DNA of 64,000 nt from Flavobacterium cupriresistens (GTDB lineage Bacteria; Bacteroidota; Bacteroidia; Flavobacteriales; Flavobacteriaceae): contig NZ_CP087134.1 in the NCBI RefSeq assembly GCF_020911925.1, forward strand, positions 4,898,001-4,962,000, read 5' to 3'. Both the position numbers and the translations under genes were made by a program. This document shows positions 31,901 through 37,466 of the stretch, piece by piece (the first letter of the stretch is position 1; each line of letters opens with the position of its first letter). The notes beneath the pieces were generated by a model that did no database searches, was not told the origin of the DNA, and saw only the letters and a program-made list of their open reading frames with translations.

Positions 31901-34609
31901 TACCTCATCGTAAGGCGATTGCTGATGAGAAAAATCTTTAGTGTCTATGGCAAAATGAAATTCTTCTTTGGGCAGAATGTATTGATTTACCGCTCCGTTT
32001 TGATCTTTCATAAAAAAAGTCCTCAGAATTTCGTGATGCGCTACAACTTGATTAAAGGCTTCAATAAATTTATCTTGGTTAACAGCTCCTTTTAGCACCA
32101 CCGCTCCTGAAATCTCATAGGCATCATTCCCACCGTCGAGTTGACTTAACAACCACAATCGGTTTTGTGAATGTGTCAATGGATAGGATTCTGAAAAAGC
32201 AGCCAAAGGAATTGGCAAATATTCTTTATTTTTTAATACTTTTTTTAACTCGGAGAGGGTTGGATTGGTATAAAACAGTTTATACGGAACACTCTTCTCC
32301 AGTTTTTTGTAGATGGCATTAATAATTTGCGAAATCATTAAACTATGGCCTCCCATTTCAAAAAAATGATCGTTCATACCAATAGGCGTTACTCCTAAGG
32401 CTTGTTCCCAAATCTCAACTAGTGTTTTTTCAAGAACATCAGCCGCAGCTACATATTCTCTTTTTACGATTGCCGTTTCCGTAATTTCTGAAAGCGCTTT
32501 TTTATCTACTTTACCATTTGGAGTCAACGGAATTGTCTCTAGTTTAATAAAATAAGCAGGAATCATATATCCCGGGAGGAGTTTTTCTAAATGTCCCCTT
32601 AAAACTGTTTTATCGATAAACTCGTTTTCTACATAATAGCCTACTAAAACATCTTCCCCTTTACGCTCTTTAACCGCCACAACGGCTTGCAGTATGTTTT
32701 CTGAAAACGAAGAAATGGCGTTCTCAATTTCACCAAGTTCAATACGATACCCTCTGAGTTTTATTTGATGGTCTTTTCTTCCCAAGAAAATCAGATTCCC
32801 GTCAGGCCCCCATTTTGCCAAATCACCGGTATCGTACATCTTGACCCCTTCCTCAAAAGGATTTTCTATAAATTTGGCCGAAGTTAGTTCGGGTTGATTG
32901 AGGTAGCCTTTTGTCACACCGTCTCCCGAAAGATATAATTTTCCAACAATACCAGCCGGTACCAGTTGTAAAGCTTCATCTAAAATATAAGCTTGTGTAT
33001 TGCTAATGGGTTTACCAATAGGAATGGTCGTGTAGTTTTTTTCTGAAGATAACTTGTAACAAGTGCTATAAGTTGTATCTTCCGAAGGGCCGTATAAGTT
33101 TCTTATTTCGGCATTCGTTAGCAACAACTTTTTTGCAATATCTACCGGAAAGGGTTCTCCCGCAAGATTAATTACACTCACGTTTTTGAGGCTAAAACCT
33201 TCCTCTAAAACCTTTCGAATACTTGAAGGTACTGTATTTAATAAAATCTTCTGATCCTTGGCCAATTCTGCGCCAATCTCTAAAGCATTATTTAGTATTT
33301 TGATTTTTTTTCCAACAGAAAGTGTGTAAAACATCTCATAAACGGAAAGATCAAAACAATGTGATGTGGCGGCATACACTACATCAAAACTATCTGTGTC
33401 AAACTCTCTTTGTGCCCAATCAATCAAGGCTACAGCATTTTGATGTGTGATCATCACGCCTTTAGGGTTTCCGGTAGTTCCCGAAGTGTATATAATGTAC
33501 GCCAACTCCGCTGATTTTCGGTTCGCAGACTGATTTTCTTTGGAGTAGTTGTTCTGTTTCTTCTCAAAATCATTATAAAGAACAGCATCAACAACGAGCT
33601 TGCAATTACTGTCTTTTTCAATGAAGGCAATTCTTTCCTCCGGATAATTGACATCTACGGGTACGTAGGTAGCCCCCGCCTTTAGAACCGCTAATAGAGT
33701 TATCAGTAGTTTTTCGCTTCTCTCCATTTTAACCCCGACAAAATCACCTGCTGCAATAGCATACTCCTTAATCAGCCAATCCGAAACCTGATTGGCCTGC
33801 TCATTAAGCGACTCATAGGTAAGTACGGTTTCTTTACAAACAACGGCAATATGCTGCGGTGTTTTCTGTACTTGTTTTTCTACTATTTCAGCTAATGACA
33901 GAGTCGTATCATAGTTCCTTTTTGTCGCATTAAAAGTATGCAACAGCAATTCTTTTTCTTCATTCAAAACTAAAGGCAGCTTAGAAATTGAAGTAGTAAT
34001 ATTGCCTTCTAATCCTGCTAATAGGTTTTTAAAATTTGCTAAAAAATGTCCGGCGAGAGCACTTTCCACAAATTTATCCGAATGATGTAATGCCATTCTA
34101 AAATCTTTATTTTCCAGTTTTTCGATTTGAAAGGACCAGCCGCAGTACAATATTTGCTGTTCTTTTTCTGCTCCATAATTAAACTGAAAAGGAATAGCAT
34201 TTACATTCGATGTCATGGCAATACTATGCTCTTCGTAATAGTTTGTATGTTTATAAACGTCTTGAACTTCTTCTTTTGCTTCCTGTATAAATTCCTTTAC
34301 CGTTTTTTGAGCTATGGCTTGAAATACATAAAATGACACTGCTTTTTCAGCATTCAAAAACATGTTAGAGGACACAAAATTAGACTCTTCAAAATACCTT
34401 TGAAGCAACATATTATAAAGGGCGATCAACACTGTAAATTCTACAATAGTATTTTCAGCCGTTAATTTATAGAAGTAAGAAAGTTCAGAAGCCGAAACGG
34501 TACTAAAATCTGTTGAAGAGTTTTCCGGAAAATTTTCTTTAGAATAAGTAAGTTTACTGATTTTTTTATTCCAATAGTCTTTACCAATTTTGTGATTAAT
34601 GTGATCCAT
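25910..34609 (-). CDS. Three-module initiating NRPS (half C)-A-T-C-A-T-C-A-T
   Basis: 2899 residues. The first about 205 residues resemble only the C-terminal half of a condensation domain: no HHxxxDG occurs before the first A domain, which fits a starter module. A1 (about 225-720) reads D-L-Y-N-N-A-L-T-Y-K, alanine-like; T1 FFEMGGHSLM (about 750). C2 has HHLISDGWS (about 943). A2 (about 1255-1740) reads D-A-W-Y-L-G-N-V-V-K, one position from the leucine code DAWFLGNVVK; T2 about 1786. C3 has HHSISDGWS (about 1961). A3 (about 2290-2790) is divergent and reads D-A-K-H-D-G-D-I-V-K, which I cannot assign; its A8 motif is QRKDSQVKINGFRIE and its A10 has TGK instead of NGK. T3 FFELGGNSLQ (about 2831). 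The tail LDQDEIIL precedes the TubC-bearing NRPS. The gene has its own promoter with paired repeats and is probably the start of the assembly line. Confidence 0.95.
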   Translation of the reverse strand: MDHINHKIGKDYWNKKISKLTYSKENFPENSSTDFSTVSASELSYFYKLTAENTIVEFTVLIALYNMLLQRYFEESNFVSSNMFLNAEKAVSFYVFQAIAQKTVKEFIQEAKEEVQDVYKHTNYYEEHSIAMTSNVNAIPFQFNYGAEKEQQILYCGWSFQIEKLENKDFRMALHHSDKFVESALAGHFLANFKNLLAGLEGNITTSISKLPLVLNEEKELLLHTFNATKRNYDTTLSLAEIVEKQVQKTPQHIAVVCKETVLTYESLNEQANQVSDWLIKEYAIAAGDFVGVKMERSEKLLITLLAVLKAGATYVPVDVNYPEERIAFIEKDSNCKLVVDAVLYNDFEKKQNNYSKENQSANRKSAELAYIIYTSGTTGNPKGVMITHQNAVALIDWAQREFDTDSFDVVYAATSHCFDLSVYEMFYTLSVGKKIKILNNALEIGAELAKDQKILLNTVPSSIRKVLEEGFSLKNVSVINLAGEPFPVDIAKKLLLTNAEIRNLYGPSEDTTYSTCYKLSSEKNYTTIPIGKPISNTQAYILDEALQLVPAGIVGKLYLSGDGVTKGYLNQPELTSAKFIENPFEEGVKMYDTGDLAKWGPDGNLIFLGRKDHQIKLRGYRIELGEIENAISSFSENILQAVVAVKERKGEDVLVGYYVENEFIDKTVLRGHLEKLLPGYMIPAYFIKLETIPLTPNGKVDKKALSEITETAIVKREYVAAADVLEKTLVEIWEQALGVTPIGMNDHFFEMGGHSLMISQIINAIYKKLEKSVPYKLFYTNPTLSELKKVLKNKEYLPIPLAAFSESYPLTHSQNRLWLLSQLDGGNDAYEISGAVVLKGAVNQDKFIEAFNQVVAHHEILRTFFMKDQNGAVNQYILPKEEFHFAIDTKDFSHQQSPYDEVKHYIEGKSKNSYDLTKTPLFSASLLKTTPDNFVFYLSMHHLISDGWSLEVLTAQVLACYDALHTGEAIKWSQEAVQFKDYAVWLLEEQKKESYQTARSYWLKQFEDTVPVLQLPVYANRPAVKTYGGSQLYHVLTAEVLTELKNLSKNYQVTLFTVLMAGIKAVLSRYSNQDDIIIGTPIAGREHPDLEDQIGLFTNTLAIRNSINQNEGFSTLLQREGKLLLEAYEHQNFPFDALVEELKIARDTTRSPLFDVMVVLQNQQQLANFKHSDSSTVTIEEFEINRAIAPFDIVFTFTEKEELTLEILYNTDLYTENFIKGLSQHLENLFVQVIKSPEMVVGEIDLVSENEKETLLQVFNDTDATFDTEKTIIHLFLEQVEKTPDHIAVRSENQSLSYAELDKRSNKLANYLIENYQIVPHDLVAVLLERNEHLVVSLLAILKTGAAYVPIDKNYPENRIKDIIDDVAGKVVIDTAFFDVFYNEKQLSDVQPDVKTESTDLAYVIYTSGSTGKPKGVMIAHQGLVNLCFWHKEVYTVTASSKGTLFSGVAFDASVWEIYPYLLSGATLYPIENEEVRLQTKLLTSFLKENEITHAYLPSKICQDIMADNSLAVSTTILTGGESLNYAVDTSLQVYNNYGPTENTVVTTYYDCKESTKEKVSIGKPIANTKVYILSENLKLQPIGVIGELCISGIGLSKGYLHQPELTAEKFIQNPFAATEKLYKTGDLARWLPDGNLEFIERKDNQVKIRGNRVELAEIEHVIRSYEPAISTALVLAKEINNEQTIIAYYTATVAIDRKALRAYLKEQLADYMVPAYYIALETVPLNANGKIDLAKLPAITEADVLKKEYVAPVNETEVKIAVIWQELLGHEIIGSTDDFFELGGHSLLLTKLVSEYQKTFKIAIPLKTLYANTSLRSHAALLNELAPDVYEIDKLPSQEYYELSPSQMRYWLLYKIKGKSREFNIYSTLQLPDNFDLTAFKTAFDLLLERHEILRSVFVEEAGIPKQKIRSHLSVEIQCFESELDAKKEVFEQEFDLEADVLFKVAILKEGQAHRLYFNIHHSISDGWSMGIISRDLMDIYTATILGKPAELPELAIQYKEYAHWQNKVLQSSDVSVSEKYWKEQFAGQLSYLQLPTDYTAKVKTNYGTSSSYTVYISEEQKKKIEKLSGEKKTSVFAIFVATLKILLFRLTSEEDITLGIPVANRNHYQLKEVVGCFINTLMLRDKINDSESFETWLQRVNETLINALAHQNYPFEQLLELIEAPQNDNGFPLSPVFLNMVDFDTKPLERIADFSPNHELLEATPKFDMECYIKSFTNGYSINCVYDQELFKKETITYWIDAYLSIIDQVVVDDKKAVQDIQIFEDYIFEEDDLKPTNDFDYFEASEIEQSITQRFEKQVAKFPDHSAVFANQTVLTYKTLNNCANYLALEINKKANPQTRRVALLLNHNETCVIGMLGVLKAGYAYVPIDANSPLSRIQYLIEDSGCTLLVCNATTIEKARQLEQEVPELAIITISENYTLPEISNPNNSISASAEAYVLYTSGSTGMPKGVLQNQRNVLHFIRVYTNNVRIAIKDNLSVFSTYTFDASVKDIYGAILNGATVSIYDIVENGLDPLSDWLFTQNITIIHMVPTIYRNFLKGLEEDKVLPTVRLIDLGGESCHKPDLDLFKKHFLEGAFLVNDYGPTESTIVAQKFLKHASKLTRSNVPLGKSVEETELFLLGENNQRRGVYQTGEIVFKSDFLSLGYLNREELTAQVFTTDPATGEGRIYKSGDIGKMLPTGEIEFLQRKDSQVKINGFRIELSEIEYQLEQIEWIKEAVVLLKELNGNNHITAYIKVTEALEVTKIKMLLGQILPKYMIPTIYITMEEFPLTRTGKIERKALPNPEVSDLKTVPYVAPKNDIEKTLVTIWAEVLKIDAAIIGTEDNFFELGGNSLQAVVLINKINKTYNTVFSIANLYETLNIRDLSALLHFSILQNNEDDTVLQELDQDEIIL

Positions 34610-34780
34610 TTTTAGTGTAATTCTTTTATACCATTAGTTTATTTAACAAGGAGTTAACTAGGCTAATCACTGTTGTCTTTTGTTACCAAGAAGCTATATA
34701 ACAAATGATCTGAAGCCTGTAATCTACTTTTATGTTCTTGCAATTCAGGTCACAACGCAGATCGCATAATTGACCCTAAG

Positions 34781-34839
34781 CGAAAATAAAAGCTACACTC
34801 CACTAAAAATTACGGACTTTCGGTATAAAAATTACGGGC
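34781..34839 (-). promoter_or_regulatory. Promoter with paired 22-bp direct repeats, upstream of the first NRPS
   Basis: On the minus strand CCGTAA repeats lie at 34832-34837 and 34810-34815, 22 bp apart. TATTTTCG follows at 34781-34788, 27 bp from the start of the second repeat. This copies the layout upstream of the other NRPS transcription unit (22 and 27 bp). The segment shared most strongly is AAAGTCCGTAATTTTTA. The start codon is about 170 bases downstream of the -7 element. The repeats probably bind a shared activator; LytTR-type is a guess from the spacing. The rest of the 34610-35113 gap shows no gene. Confidence 0.6.
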
Positions 34840-34993
34840 AGCTATTCGCAACAGAAAAACAACTAATAAAGGGATTCACAAACACCTAAACTTTGATCTG
34901 TTTTGCCAAGCGAAGCTTTCAAGTCTGCTCACATTCTTTGCGGTCAAACGGTTTTTAAGCTGAATATTCATTTTTCTTAAACTCCAAAAATAA

Positions 34994-35027
34994 AAAAGGT
35001 ACAGTCAAATATTTTGCTGTACCTTTT
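34994..35027 (-). terminator. Rho-independent terminator of the toxin/immunity transcription unit
   Basis: AAAAGGTACAG (34994-35004) pairs perfectly with CTGTACCTTTT (35017-35027), and the loop can pair further through CAAA/TTTG. On the minus strand the stem is followed by a T-rich run (TTTTTTATTTTT). It lies 87 bases after the last small membrane-protein gene, so it ends the long minus-strand unit and insulates the NRPS promoter. Confidence 0.75.
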
Positions 35028-35113
35028 ACTTATCCTTACGATTATTCTTATTTTTTTTTATTTTCAGTGCTCGTTCCTACTGAAAATCATATTTACAAAA
35101 CACGGGAGATTTT

Positions 35114-35500
35114 TTAATAATCCCAATTGTATTCACTAACCATTAATTCCGGTTTTTTATTGGAATATTTGATGGCTATTGAATCTCCTTCTTCTTTATT
35201 TAATTTTTTCCCCATTCCATCAGATTCCTCATATACTTTTCCATTGACAACGTATTTAATCCTCACTGCTTTTCCTTTATACAAAGACATTTTAGTAATT
35301 ATTCCTTTTGAAGTGGTATAATCCTCTTTAACATATTGAATTTCATCCGTTTTTTCATCAATAAGATAAATACAAAGCCATACAAAAAAAGCTATAATAC
35401 CAAGTAATACACCTGCTAATTTAAAGTACTCTTTGGTGGTTGGCTTGGTTGGTGTTTTTTTATCATTAGTATAAGTATTCATTTTATCTTTTATTTTCAT
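35114..35500 (-). CDS. Small membrane protein, DUF3592-like, possible orphan immunity protein
   Basis: 128 residues: a polar N-terminus, one transmembrane segment (about 29-48, GVLLGIIAFFVWLCIYLI), then a small beta-rich domain with YKGKAVRIKYVVNGK and GDSIAIKYSNKKPE. This pattern is like DUF3592 proteins (GDxxxVxYxxxxPxx). It resembles the neighbour 35566-35940, which has the same TM-plus-domain plan and GNKIEVEYLESFPS. It is the last gene of the minus-strand unit that starts with the outer-membrane proteins. By position beyond the RHS toxin and its immunity genes it could be a retained immunity protein. No function is proven. An internal ATG (codon 7) is an alternative start. Confidence 0.7.
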   Translation of the reverse strand: MKIKDKMNTYTNDKKTPTKPTTKEYFKLAGVLLGIIAFFVWLCIYLIDEKTDEIQYVKEDYTTSKGIITKMSLYKGKAVRIKYVVNGKVYEESDGMGKKLNKEEGDSIAIKYSNKKPELMVSEYNWDY

Positions 35501-35565
35501 CCTAAAAGTTTAATAAAACAAAGGATTCCCAATAAAGAGATACCCAAAAACCTTAATTAAAAAAC

Positions 35566-35940
35566 TTATTCTTTTATTTGTTTGGGTCTGTTAATACTTG
35601 GAAAAGATTCCAAATACTCTACCTCAATTTTATTACCGATTTTATAGCCTCTCTTTTTGGAATCTCCGTTATATAATTTCCCATTCGCAGAAAACGCATA
35701 TGAATAGGTAAACATCTGAGTTATGACTCCCTTACCTTGAATGTTTTTTTCATTAATAATTGTTGCCTCTTTTACAACGGCATACTTATCCAATAAAGAA
35801 TTATAAACGGGCCATTTAAATATACTAAAGCACAAGTAAAGAATTGGACTTAATGCAATTAGTAAATACATCCTCTTTTTTAGTTTTACTAAAAAACTGT
35901 TCTTTTTCTTATTATTCATTTGTTTTGTCTTTTGCATCAT
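35566..35940 (-). CDS. Small membrane protein, DUF3592-like, probable orphan immunity protein
   Basis: About 125 residues from ATG 35940 (MMQKTKQMNNKKK). The frame is open further back to 35958, but that stretch is the tail of an RHS remnant in another frame. The 35940 start overlaps the remnant's TAA by one base (TAATG), the usual arrangement of an immunity gene after a toxin gene. There is one transmembrane segment (about residues 25-45, LLIALSPILYLCFSIF) followed by a small domain with GKGVITQMF, YAFSANGKLY and GNKIEVEYLESFP, similar to the next gene. I infer it once neutralised a toxin tip whose coding sequence has been lost. The family match is by eye only. Confidence 0.7.
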   Translation of the reverse strand: MMQKTKQMNNKKKNSFLVKLKKRMYLLIALSPILYLCFSIFKWPVYNSLLDKYAVVKEATIINEKNIQGKGVITQMFTYSYAFSANGKLYNGDSKKRGYKIGNKIEVEYLESFPSINRPKQIKE

Positions 35941-36053
35941 TAACAGGATGTAATACAAGAAGTGCTTCCCAAATGATCAGAATGTCCGGCTACATCTGCC
36001 AGTGCATTAAAAACAGCATTTCCAAGCCAGCCTTCCCAAATAAACCTATTTAG
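35940..36053 (-). pseudogene. Decayed RHS-tip remnant 2
   Basis: Read on the minus strand it gives EGWLGNAVFNALADVAG, then DHLGSTSCITSC, then TAA. This matches, in the same order, the RHS gene's WPRNPVFNAPGDVPG (near 38560) and PDHLGSTSYIT (near 38420), with the sequence between them deleted. The YD-repeat end, the DPDG boundary and any toxin tip are gone. The terminal TAA overlaps the ATG of the following small membrane gene. It is a leftover of an earlier RHS C-terminus or orphan cassette. The next 80 bases (36054-36134) hold no gene. Confidence 0.75.
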
Positions 36054-36134
36054 AACAAGAGATTTTTATGTTCACGATCGGGACGTTCGCGTCAGCGAGA
36101 GACTATATTCTGTCAAACGACTTCCTTCTCGAGA

Positions 36135-36701
36135 TTACTTTTGTATGATATTCCAACCCTCAAGGATGTAAGTATCGCAAATGCCCTCCTTACCCTCTAG
36201 TACAAGATAATATTTCTTAAATTTACCTTGATCTTTAATGATTTCCATTATCGGTTTAAAACCGTATAAAACATTAGTTCTACCTCTAAATTTATAAAAT
36301 ATAGTTCTATTCTTTGAATAAGTAGAAATACCCGTTATTTCACATTTTTCCAGGCTTATAGTATTTTTTTTCGAACTGTAAATAGTATAATAATTGAATG
36401 GAATTAGAATTACTCCAGAAACAAAGTAAGCAATTACCGCTATTTTAAGTATGTTTATTCCTAAAAACAAAAATTTGTCTTTTTTTTCAATCCTAACATA
36501 ATCTTCTTGTATTTTTCGAAATTGCAGAATAGTACAAATAACTAACACAATTGTAAATACAGTAAACATTAGCCAATAAGGAAAATTTAAAATAATATCT
36601 TTTGATTTTATAAATAAAAAATAAACCAATACAAACCCTATTAGTTTCATCCAATCTATAGCACTTAATTTATTACTTTTTTTTACATCTTTACGTTTCA
36701 T
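36135..36701 (-). CDS. Four-TM membrane protein, paralogue of the RHS immunity protein
   Basis: 188 residues. Hydrophobic segments lie about 20-36, 42-60 and 82-108, followed by a C-terminal soluble part. It shares its plan and scattered motifs with the gene next to the RHS toxin (36936-37466): an IPxNxYxIY segment after the last membrane span, EKCEI/EKCEV shortly after, and an ending with DTYILEGWNIIQK against DTYVVEDYVLIKK. Its ATG overlaps the TGA of a preceding RHS remnant (ATGA). I infer it is an orphan immunity protein kept after its toxin was displaced. The family is not one I can name. Confidence 0.8.
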   Translation of the reverse strand: MKRKDVKKSNKLSAIDWMKLIGFVLVYFLFIKSKDIILNFPYWLMFTVFTIVLVICTILQFRKIQEDYVRIEKKDKFLFLGINILKIAVIAYFVSGVILIPFNYYTIYSSKKNTISLEKCEITGISTYSKNRTIFYKFRGRTNVLYGFKPIMEIIKDQGKFKKYYLVLEGKEGICDTYILEGWNIIQK

Positions 36702-36930
36702 TTATTCTGCATTTTAGGATCAATATTAAGCCAAAGACTCGCTTTGGAATCATAATATCTCGAACCATAATAACTCAGATTTGTCTCCCTATCCAACTCT
36801 TTCCCATTAAACAAATAAGAAGAAGAAAAAGATGATGAATGTTCCTCAAATAATCCGTGTGAAAATAAAAAATATCATTCTCCGGCAAATCAATTCCGGT
36901 AAAACCTTCGCCCTCTTTAACGGTTGTAAA
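36698..36930 (-). pseudogene. Decayed RHS-tip remnant 1
   Basis: The minus strand reads EGEGFTGIDLPENDIFYFHTD, then after a frameshift EEHSSSFSSSYLFNGKELD, then SYYGSRYYDSKASLWLNIDP, ending MQNK and TGA. It parallels 38220-38510 of the intact RHS gene, with an internal deletion of roughly 70 bases near 36851-36862 that removes HLGST...GEIL and breaks the frame. It stops at the NIDP border, where RHS cores hand over to variable tips, so the toxin itself has gone. Sequence differences from the intact copy (SRYYDSKAS against ARYLDMKTS) show it is not a very recent duplication. Confidence 0.85.
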
Positions 36931-36935
36931 GATAC

Positions 36936-37466
36936 TTAATCTGATAAACTGCCACTTTTTTTAATCAAAACATAATCCTCTACTACATAAGTATCTAAAA
37001 TAGATTTTTTATAATTTATTTTTAATAAATAATTGTCAATAATATCTTCTCTCTTTAAGTGGTTAGAATTTTGAAATCCTATACTGTATTTATTTTTGTT
37101 AAAATAAAAAAGTAATCTATCTGTCCTACCAGAAATATAATTTGATACTTCACATTTTTCTGTGAAAATTTCATTATCCGTTTTATAGATGATATATTGA
37201 TTTATCGGAATTTTAAGAATTACTGCCAATAAAATTGAAAAAAAACCGACCGTAATTACAACAAGAAAATAGTCCAATATCGTTTTCTTAGACTTCGCTT
37301 CACTCTTAATTTCCAATACAAATAATATTAAAAAAGACATAGAAAACAATATCCAAAATATATATTTTGGAGGGTTTAATATTAATTGATTATCTTTTAA
37401 ATATAAAACTATACCCAATGCCAAAAGGAAATAAATCCATTTACTTTTTAAAATTTTATTAATCAT
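36936..37466 (-). CDS. Membrane immunity protein of the RHS toxin (predicted)
   Basis: 176 residues with hydrophobic segments about 8-22, 33-52 and 66-92, then a soluble domain of about 80 residues. Its ATG lies inside the last codons of the giant RHS gene (overlap 37459-37466), giving translational coupling as in toxin-immunity pairs. It is a distant relative of 36135-36701 (shared IPxNxYxIY, EKCE and DTY...LIKK motifs). A membrane-located immunity protein suggests a toxin that acts at or in the inner membrane. This role is inferred from position and architecture; I do not recognise the family. Confidence 0.8.
   Translation of the reverse strand: MINKILKSKWIYFLLALGIVLYLKDNQLILNPPKYIFWILFSMSFLILFVLEIKSEAKSKKTILDYFLVVITVGFFSILLAVILKIPINQYIIYKTDNEIFTEKCEVSNYISGRTDRLLFYFNKNKYSIGFQNSNHLKREDIIDNYLLKINYKKSILDTYVVEDYVLIKKSGSLSD

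Noticed and set aside
2995..34609. Epimerase, methyltransferase or thioesterase domains in the NRPS genes
   Set aside because: Lengths and motifs are fully accounted for by C, A, T and docking domains plus one monooxygenase insert. No GxSxG thioesterase or E-domain block follows any carrier domain.
34610..35113. Possible lost N-terminal half of the first NRPS upstream of its start
   Set aside because: No frame in this gap encodes C-domain motifs, and the promoter repeats lie here, so the half C domain is the true N-terminus, not a frameshift.
36054..36134. Locally GC-richer stretch (ACGATCGGGACGTTCGCG) between the RHS remnants
   Set aside because: It has partial symmetry but no gene, no matching copy in the window and no clear element boundaries.
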